Origin: Gloeopeniophorella convolvens
Taxonomy: Eukaryota > Basidiomycota > Agaricomycetes > Russulales
Assembly (NCBI GenBank): GCA_022496205.1
Contig: WTXD01000220.1
Coordinates: 1 to 16,789 of the forward strand
DNA length: 16,789 bases
Direction: 5' to 3'
The notes beneath the pieces are model-generated. The model searched no databases. It was not told the DNA's origin and was given only the letters and a program-made list of their open reading frames with translations. Each line of letters starts with the position of its first letter. Position 1 is the stretch's first letter. This document shows positions 9,325 to 16,789 of the stretch, one piece after another. A program made the translations under genes and the position numbers.

Positions 9325-10904
9325 TCACCACTTGCCCCAAGGGGTTGCCATCTCGTCTGCAGGCGGCGGCGTGTAGGGCGCGACAATGTGTGGCACCTCA
9401 GGCTCCGTGTCCTCACCTGACGGCGGTCGCGCCCATGGCGAGTCAGGAAATCCGTCCGCCGCTGACGGCGGCGGCGGAGCCGGTGGAGGTCCCGTAGGCC
9501 GCAAGTGAGACGGGCGATGTGGGTGTGGCAGTGGCATCGGCGACCCCGTGCGTGATGCTGGTGCTGAGTCTGCAAGATGCGGCGGCGGCACGTATAACGG
9601 CGCGGGAGATGAAGGCACTTCGTCTGCATCTGCATCAGGCTCGAGCACCTGTATGTTGGTGCTAATCGCGATCGGGGACTGCGATTGCGATTGCGCAGAA
9701 GGAGGTGGAGGAGAGGGTGGACGCGACTCGTCTCGCAGACTGCTACCTGAGTCGGTGCGCGGACGGGGAGAAACGATGGCTTCACGCGAGGAGGAGCGGG
9801 AGTGACCGTTCGTGAGGGCGTGCGAAGACGCAACGGTGCCATTGACCCGAGAGTACGCGCTTTCTGCACGCAGGCGCTCTTCTTCTATCAGTCGGAGGGC
9901 AGACTTCAGAGCCTCCTTCTCGGCATGAACTTCTTTCAGTTCGTCCTCTGCTTCAGCACGTTTGATGCGTTCCATTGCCACCATTTTGTTTGCCTGTACA
10001 CCATTATCCCGTCAAGTCGGACCGACAGAATCCAGATGAACACACACACCTCCTCAAATAGTGCTTGGCTCAGGCTCTCGAGCTCCCCCTCTAGTTCCTT
10101 CTTTTCGTGTGCGATCTTCTCCGAGTTGCGTTTCTCGACAACGAGTTGCCCGCGCAGCTCTTCCAATTCGTGGTTCGTGGTTGGCGCGACCAGGGACGGT
10201 AGCGATGCGGACGTTAGGTGGCCCGCAGCCGGATGCGATGCTCGTAGTGGCCGCGATGAGCGTGGCGGCGAGTTTGGCGGTTGCGTGGGCGTGGACCGGC
10301 CACTGCCCGAAAACCGGAAGCGAAAGAAACCCGACTCGCTCTGCGCCGTAGGCACAGGCAAGGGGGCGGGAGACGGTGATTGAGCGCGGCTGTCGCGGTC
10401 GGTGCCAGGCGAGTCGGCCCTCTCGTCGCCCTCGTCAATGCTCGTGCGCTGTGACGCGAAGGGCGGGAGCGGCGAGGACGCGCCGGGTTCGCGCGACGAC
10501 CGGCGCCAGCCGACGTCCTTCGGGAGCGAGCTGCTCTTGAGCGCGTCCTCGAGCATTTCGTTGTTCGCAAGCGCAAGTTTGAGGTTTGACTGTGCGAGGG
10601 TAAGCTGAGTCTCGAGATCCGTATTTGTCTGATAGGAGGACTTGAGCATCGCGCACTGCGCCGTGTGCGGTCAGCATAGCATAACATGAAGCGAGGAGGG
10701 GTGGCGCCGCGATCTCACCATCTCCTCCATCCTAGCCATTACACGGCTCAGCGCCTCGCGCAGATCCTCTTCTTGGCCCTGCCGCTGTGCTCGTTTGCAG
10801 TCGCGCAGCTCTTCGTCGACGGAGCTGAAAAAGTTCGCATTTTTAACAGCATTGACGCTGTATGTACGTTGGGGAAGTGGTCGTGCGTTGGTAGGGGGAG
10901 GCAT
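9325..10904 (-). CDS. SEC2: Sec2-type Rab guanine-nucleotide exchange factor
   Basis: Exchange factor for the Sec4/Rab8 GTPase on secretory vesicles, acting in polarised exocytosis. Exons are 10719-10904, 10050-10655 and 9325-9993, with introns of 63 and 56 bp, all in phase. The product is 486 residues. The start MPPPTNARPLPQ at 10904 was chosen for its ACCATGCC context and because it leads directly into conserved-looking sequence. Residues of about 15-110 (SSVDEELRDC...EALSRVMARMEEM, LETQLTLAQSNLKLALANNEML) are predicted coiled coil. Then comes a Ser/Pro-rich linker. The Sec2 core follows: NHELEELRGQL...LEGELESLSQALFEE joined across the last intron to ANKMVAMERIKRAEAEDELKEV, the hallmark of the GEF helix. 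The tail is rich in Pro and Ser and ends TPWGKW. No frameshift is apparent. The stop TGA overlaps a strong donor (GTGAGTGCG), so a longer spliced C-terminus cannot be ruled out. Confidence 0.85.
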
Positions 10905-11174
10905 GGTCTTAGGGAAGTGCAACATGAGGCGGGGCCAGGGTGACTTGCACTGCGCTCTTCTCGACCTGCAGCCGCATTGAGCAATAATATCGCTTGGCAC
11001 GTGCTTGTCTAGCCGGGTCTTTCCAAGTTCTGGTTGCGACCCACCACAACGATCTGTAGCGATTCAAGCAGCTAATTTTGCACCACGTATGGCATCTACT
11101 ATGTTTATGTGACCCGACTGAATGGTGACATTATCAAAAATGGAGCATCATGGGCGCTGGCGCCCGGGGGCACT
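10905..11174 (-). promoter_or_regulatory. Short spacer: desaturase 3' flank and SEC2 promoter
   Basis: About 270 bp separate the desaturase stop from the proposed SEC2 start, both genes reading minus. An upstream in-frame extension to 11000 exists but reads as non-coding. No TATA-like or other known element stands out. Confidence 0.4.
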
Positions 11175-12880
11175 CTACTTTTTCCTCCGAACCATAGCCG
11201 CCTCCTGCTTGTCCATCTCAGTACCACTTGCCCGTCCCGCTTCGTCCGCACATCCACCATCTAGCTCAACCGGCGGCGGTTCTGCCCTCTTCTTTTCACG
11301 AGAGGGGCGCTTGACGCGCGCGAAGATGCCCACGTTCGAGTCCCGGATGAAGTTAAGGGTAATCATGGGCCACGAGGGGTGCGACGGGATGGTGTCGTAG
11401 AACTCGGGCGCAAGGGCGCGCAGGGCCGGCAGCCGTGTCCACGGGACCGAAGGAAAATCGTGGTGTTCGTTGTGATAGCCAACCTAGATTCTCGCGGATT
11501 AGCGGTGCTAAGCTCACGCGCGTCATCATAGCAGCGACCAAGACTCACGTTGTAAGCAAGGGTATTCATCCAGCCGTAATAGAATACGTTTCCTGCTGAA
11601 GGTTGTCCCATACGTAATGCTCAGCGATGAAGTGGCCGGCCAGTGGATGCAGACTGCCAGCCCAGAAGCTTGACATGATGAAATATATCACCATATACTT
11701 CCCACCGGCGACCAAAGTGATGAGCAGGTAACTGAAGCATAACTGAGTGGAGATGCCAATGGCATGCCAGTAGGTCGGCTTCTGGGAGCGTACAAATCCC
11801 GGGCGGAGGGCGTAAAAGAGTATCTGGAATGTGCTGCCCAGCCAGGGTGAATAACACGAAAGGGGGGCTGTTTAGGGACGGCGTTCCTCACCAGAAGAAC
11901 ACTTTGCCGAGAACGTTGTTAAGACACAGAAGCTCAAGCCTTGTGGGTAGATCCGTGTCGATCCCATCTTCCCCGAGGTATTTATGATGCTCTAAATGGT
12001 AGCCCTGCCAAGCTCGAACATGAGGTGATGGTGTCGAGGTTATCAATCTCGCTCACCTTGAATGTGATAGCATATGGAACCCCGATTGGCAGATTAGCAA
12101 AGATCGCTAGTACTTTGTTAGCCTTTACGCCTTTGAACGCCAGATTATGCGTGATTTCATGAATTGCGAGGAATAAATTGTGGTTTGCCGTGCCGCCAAC
12201 GATATATGCCGCCACGAGGAACTTCCAAGAGAAAGGGTGGCTATCCCGGAGCAGGAAGGCAGTAACAAACTGAAGGAGAACGACCGCGAAAACGGTATAT
12301 TTCGTAAGTGGTTCGTATGAGTTTGGTGACCTAGAATGGAGAAGCTCAGAAGTCATTCGAGAAGGAAGGGAGAGTATTTCGTATATGGAAAATGGAGACA
12401 CTGTGCCAAATTAACCGGCGAGGATCGGAAGAAGTGTCGTGGGTCCTGAGAGGACTGGGACAATGGATCTTAGAGAACAGCGTGCGCTAGATCTGAGATG
12501 CAGGCGCGCTCTTCCTTCGCAAGTCCGCGAGCGTAGATCGTATAGGAAGGCCTCATGGACAAGAAAGGATATAGGCGACTGCTCACCTCCGGGTGTGCCT
12601 TCATGATGACTTTCCGCCTGGAGCGGTGAGGCTCCTCTGTCATAATCCATAGAAAGTCCGAAGGGTCCTGCGGGCTTGCACCATAGACATCCTGGGAGCT
12701 ACGAGCGTCTGGGATCTCTGTGCGCCTTGGTAGCCAAGCGGGAGGTTGCTTGCCCTCCACGAGACTTTCCGCACCACCGAAGAGGCTGAAGTCTTGACAA
12801 CGAGTTGTTGGTCAATAATTGAGTAGGAGAGAGAACGTATACTAACCAATTTCTTCGGGGATCTTTGGAGATGGCGCCAT
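11175..12880 (-). CDS. DES1: Sphingolipid delta(4)-desaturase (DES1/DEGS family)
   Basis: ER membrane di-iron enzyme that introduces the 4,5-trans double bond into dihydroceramide. Exons are 12847-12880, 12587-12792, 12057-12330, 11892-12004, 11549-11833 and 11175-11483. The introns are 54, 256, 52, 58 and 65 bp. The start MAPSPKIPEEIGDFSLFGG is clear. The N-terminal Lipid-DES domain has DFLWIMTEEPHRSRRK. The three histidine boxes are HEITH (exon 3), HLEHH (exon 4) and HNEHHDFP (exon 6). Membrane-rich blocks are TVFAVVLLQFVTAFLL and YMVIYFIMSSFWAGSLHP. The C-terminus adds a charged tail after NVGIFARVKRPSR. There are two breaks. Around 12312-12319 the frame changes between VTKL and YEPLTKY just after the unusually long intron 2 (two or five bases appear lost). 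Near 11581 one T is missing in QETYS-YYGWMNTLAYN. All catalytic residues remain, so I regard it as a functional gene with sequence errors. Confidence 0.93.
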
Positions 12881-13084
12881 GTCCCTATGGCCGCTGGCTG
12901 CTCTGCTGATGGTTGGGCAAAACGCTGTGCGGGCAGCAACGGTTGCGGCGCCCCCCGCAGTCATAACTTTCTCGTATCATATCCGGAAAAGGAAGTGCCG
13001 CCGGCGACACCACTGCTTATGTCATTGTCGCGTCGACGCGTCTCGTTGGACTGTCTGGCGGCTTCTCTCTTATTGACGAACACC
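12881..13084. promoter_or_regulatory. Divergent promoter between DES1 and thymidylate synthase
   Basis: The two start codons face away from each other across 204 bp, so both promoters must lie here or overlap the leaders. The thymidylate synthase ATG has a good context (ACACCATG). I see no clear TATA box. Confidence 0.6.
13036..13041. promoter_or_regulatory. MluI cell-cycle box (ACGCGT)
   Basis: A palindromic ACGCGT lies 44 bp upstream of the thymidylate synthase ATG, inside gtcgcgtcgACGCGTctcg. In yeasts MBF (Mbp1/Swi6) binds this site and drives S-phase expression of DNA synthesis genes, thymidylate synthase being a classic target. The hexamer also occurs elsewhere in this GC-rich window (near 13170 in the coding exon, 9035 and 15579), so position is the main support. 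Confidence 0.5.
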
Positions 13085-14051
<967 letters not shown>

Positions 14052-15217
14052 ATGGAAATTGAGGTGTCGATCGTCTTTTTCCCTTCCTCCGAGATTGTGG
14101 CTGACGTTTTTCAGAGCTTTATGAAGTTGTACAATTATTTGTTGTGTGGATCGCCTGCGGAATGATACAAGTTGTCCGGGGTCACGTGATGACGTACAGC
14201 GAACCACCAGTCGGAACGACCAGCCCTTGTATGACCCTGCCAATTGACCACGGCTTGACTTGCCTTACTTCCACATCCGTCGCAGCTATAGGGAGGCTAC
14301 GGTTGGAGTGAAGTGACTTCCACCTGAAAGAAGGTCGCATATCGATCCGACATGCACCTACCCGTTATTCGACCGGGCTGCCTGTCACAGTAAGCAGCTT
14401 TGTTTGACCCATAGAAGTTTCTCGTTACAGTTCTCCCGATCTTGGGCGTTTCCGCCCTGATAACACTCAGTGAGCGCCTGCGGTGAAAGCATGGTGCAGA
14501 ATTTCCACGGCTGTCGCATACGACTTCCGTGTTCTCTCGGAAAGCAGGTCTCATCGATCCTTAGACGGACTTCTTAGCCGTCCGCATGCAAAGGTAGCAC
14601 TTTAAAGCACGCTTTGGAAGGTAACATTGGGGTCTCTGGCATGATCACGCGCCATGGACCGCAACAAGCCGTTCAAGCCGTAACCTTTTTTTCGCTGTTT
14701 CCGTTGACCAGGGGCACGCTGTATTGTTGGATAACGTCCTCAATTAATATCATCCTTCGCGACGAAGGTTCCCGTCCGTCAAAACGGGGTTTCCCAGCAC
14801 CATGGTTGGCGTAAGGAACGTGCTATTCATGCCCGTATAATTCACTCACGATCTTCTCGTCCAGGCCTTTTCCTTTCCTGATATCGCCCGGTATCAATGA
14901 CTGCCTCGCGGTGCGTTTCACACCACAATTAGAGTGTGTTTATTGAACACTTATCTCTCTGGGGAAACGCAGTGCATGAGGTAGAGTCTGGTGGATCCCC
15001 CAAAAACCACGCGCACTCTGTCACTCTTCTATCCCCGGACGCCTCGTTGGATATGACACCTCAACGACAGCCTGAAGCTCCGCTGTTGTAACATCATCGC
15101 CGCAGGTGGCCGATCAAGCGACGAATACTAGCGCTGGAATTCGATGTCACACCTAGTCGTCTACTTTTCTTTCCCCCCCCCCACTCCCTCGTCTTCTCAG
15201 AATAATTTTCTGCACCA
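14052..15217. other. Thymidylate synthase 3' flank and intergenic DNA
   Basis: No gene recognised. The minus frame 13731-14243 lies mostly antisense to the synthase and is a shadow. A ten-base run of C sits at 15173-15182. No repeat or RNA gene was recognised. Confidence 0.45.
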
Positions 15218-15586
15218 TTGGAAATGCTCAAGCTCTTCAGATGCACCTCTCTTTCAGTCGACCTACCCAACAAAGATCGCATCTGCGAGTGGAGCTCGCA
15301 GCTTCCCCCAACGTGGGAGCAGCATTTCGAGCTTCTCTTACACCCGTCTGGCCCCGTAACCCACCAAACGATGTTGCCACCGATAGAAAACCTGTACTAC
15401 TTCCGTGGTATGCCATCTGGAAAGTGGCATACGTCCACCGTTACTTCGCTTTCCCTCTCCACTCCCGTGACACGGTCCGATGTCCATCACCCCTCGATGA
15501 CCCCGCCACGCGAAGTGGAAACTCTACGCTCATTTCACCTGCACTCGCCGCTATTTGACTGGATTTCACTTCGGGGGAACGCGTAG
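15218..15586 (+). CDS. Unrecognised open frame, doubtful
   Basis: A 122-codon frame (MEMLKLFRCTSLSVDLPNKD...) with moderately protein-like composition, including WEQHFELLLHPSGP. I know no family it fits. A second overlapping plus-strand frame (15241-15558) is nearly as long, which argues that openness here is compositional. There is no clear intron, signal peptide or membrane segment. Confidence 0.15.
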   Translation: MEMLKLFRCTSLSVDLPNKDRICEWSSQLPPTWEQHFELLLHPSGPVTHQTMLPPIENLYYFRGMPSGKWHTSTVTSLSLSTPVTRSDVHHPSMTPPREVETLRSFHLHSPLFDWISLRGNA

Positions 15587-16387
15587 CTCATGACCTGAAG
15601 GTGCGGAAATTTTCTAGATCTCATGTTTCGCTTATTGATCTACTCAACTAGAGGGTGCTGCTCGCCGTTGGATGGTTCAAGGTTCTTCTGCACGAGTCAA
15701 GCGTCATGCCGAACCCTTAGATGCAGCTCATTTTCGTACGAGGTACCGCTCCAACTCCCGCAAAATATCCGGCCGCCACTACTCGGTACTCAAGGCCCAC
15801 TCTTCCCCGTCATGGACGCCCCATAGCCCATTTGAAACGACGTTGCAGACCCACGCGCCGCCTCCACACCAATGATGTACCTCAACCTTAGAGCGGCACG
15901 GCATCGCGCACTCAATCCGGCGGTTCGACAGCCATGCTTGGCGCTTCGCTCAAATTTCCAAACGTCCTGAGGCGTTCCGGCACTGATGACTCCGTGATGA
16001 GCTCGAGAACCTGTGCGGCAGGCTTCAAACAAAAACGAGTGGCTAGTGTCACTCTCGTACACGACCTTGCCGTATCGTGATAGTCGACTTCCACGGGGAC
16101 GGCCTGGAGCACCGCCGCCAGTGGGAGCGGCGTAACACTACGCCCGTCGCCGGGCGCCGATCTGAGTCATTCAACGAGTGTTTGAGCCCAAGCCATCCCC
16201 CCCCCCCTATTACTCCAGCCAGGAATTGACTCCAGCCCGCCCTTGACCTGCGGACTGAGCAAGTAAAGTCACGTTCGCCTTATAGGGCCGTCCGTATCGG
16301 GAGAGGCGCGCTGCGCGGCGGGTAGCCACCCCCCGGATGCTCACAGCGTCCGCACTGTGCTCTGACTAACTACTGTATATGCGGCAG
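15587..16387. other. Region without a recognisable gene
   Basis: The minus frame 15912-16112 (VPVEVDYHDT...AAQVLELITESSVPERLRTF) is the most protein-like piece but I cannot assign it. An eleven-base C run lies at 16197-16207. The last bases before 16387 (ctgactaac...gcggcag) look like the 3' end of an intron belonging to the gene that follows. Confidence 0.35.
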
Positions 16388-16789
16388 TGAACGTGCCGCA
16401 ACTCCGCGCCTTCTACCAACCATAACCGAGAAGCTGGCCGAAGTCTGGAGCGAGAAGGCCCTTACATCGCCGCAGAGCACCGGCAACTTCGCAGGGTCGG
16501 TAAGTTGCGTACTTTGTATCGGCGCTCTAACTTTGCTCTAACTGCTAGATCAGCCAGCTGCACTGTGTGGTCTCTCAAGGGCGGGATTATCAAGTCAGCA
16601 ACCTCTCGGGGTGGGACCACTGGAGGGGGGTGACTCGCCTGGGAGCTCCTGTGCCTTAGTGAGACTGCACGTAGTTAGATGGTATCGTGTAAATGACGAT
16701 GCTGGAACATACTGGGGAGCCGGCGGGTTGGCCCGACGCGCGTCAACTAGGTGCCGGACACAGACCCATGCCAAGAATCGCTCTTGACT
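16388..16789 (+). CDS. Partial intron-containing gene, possibly cytochrome P450
   Basis: An exon at 16388-16499 encodes NVPQLRAFYQP then, after an apparent one-base loss near 16420-16422, ITEKLAEVWSEK. This resembles the stretch after the Arg-rich start of helix C in fungal P450s (FSxxxLRxxxPxxxxxAxxLxxxW), but the match is short. It is followed by a textbook 49-bp intron (16500-16548, GTAAGT, CTAAC, CTAG) and is preceded by a plausible branch and acceptor ending GCAG at 16387. Sequence after 16549 (ISQLHCVVSQGRDYQ) is not recognisable as the next P450 block. The gene's 5' part was not found upstream and the 3' part runs off the window. The haem-binding Cys region is not in view, so the family call is tentative. 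Confidence 0.3.

Noticed and set aside
9108..9869. 253-codon Arg/Thr/His-rich minus-strand frame
   Set aside because: A shifted frame over the Pro/Ser-rich SEC2 tail. The repetitive composition explains its length.
9802..10383. 193-codon plus-strand frame
   Set aside because: It lies antisense to SEC2, whose coiled-coil and linker regions are GC-rich and lack antisense stops. No motif supports it.
15173..16207. Poly-C runs as regulatory or structured elements
   Set aside because: Runs of 10 and 11 C are isolated homopolymers with no flanking structure. They are only noted as places where length may be unreliable.

Overview
The window is nuclear DNA from a filamentous basidiomycete fungus, probably an Agaricomycete. 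The reasons are short GT-AG introns of about 50-65 bp splitting almost every gene, a G-protein alpha subunit with a basidiomycete-style N-terminus ([21 protein letters not shown]), and a fungal sphingolipid desaturase, Sec2 exchange factor and Dap1/MAPR protein in close order. No bacterial operon, CRISPR array, tRNA or rRNA was seen.

Layout. 310-1797 (minus): decayed salicylate-hydroxylase-like FAD monooxygenase, cut off at its 3' end by a short element with 19-bp inverted repeats (89-314). 3390-4760 (minus): heterotrimeric G-alpha, six exons. 4761-7781: long accessory stretch with unrecognised frames and a relic of a fungal kinase-like gene (about 6590-6850, plus). 7782-8449 (minus): Dap1/MAPR haem protein. 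9325-10904 (minus): Sec2-type Rab exchange factor. 11175-12880 (minus): sphingolipid delta-4 desaturase, six exons. 13085-14051 (plus): thymidylate synthase, divergent from the desaturase across a 204-bp promoter that contains an MluI cell-cycle box. 14052-16387: nothing recognisable. 16388-16789 (plus): the start of another intron-containing gene, possibly a cytochrome P450, running off the window.

The genes do not form a pathway cluster. They are ordinary housekeeping and signalling genes: cAMP/pheromone signalling, haem/P450 support, exocytosis, sphingolipid desaturation and dTMP synthesis. The left third is gene-poor and holds decayed genes.

The main point is about data quality. Four of the five conserved genes carry apparent frameshifts that interrupt otherwise perfectly conserved proteins: one in G-alpha, one in Dap1, two in the desaturase and five within about 210 bp of thymidylate synthase. 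Eight of these nine look like the loss of exactly one base, several in homopolymer runs, and none looks like a gain. This suggests indel errors in a long-read assembly rather than dead genes. The exon coordinates below follow the sequence as given. I found no convincing undescribed system.
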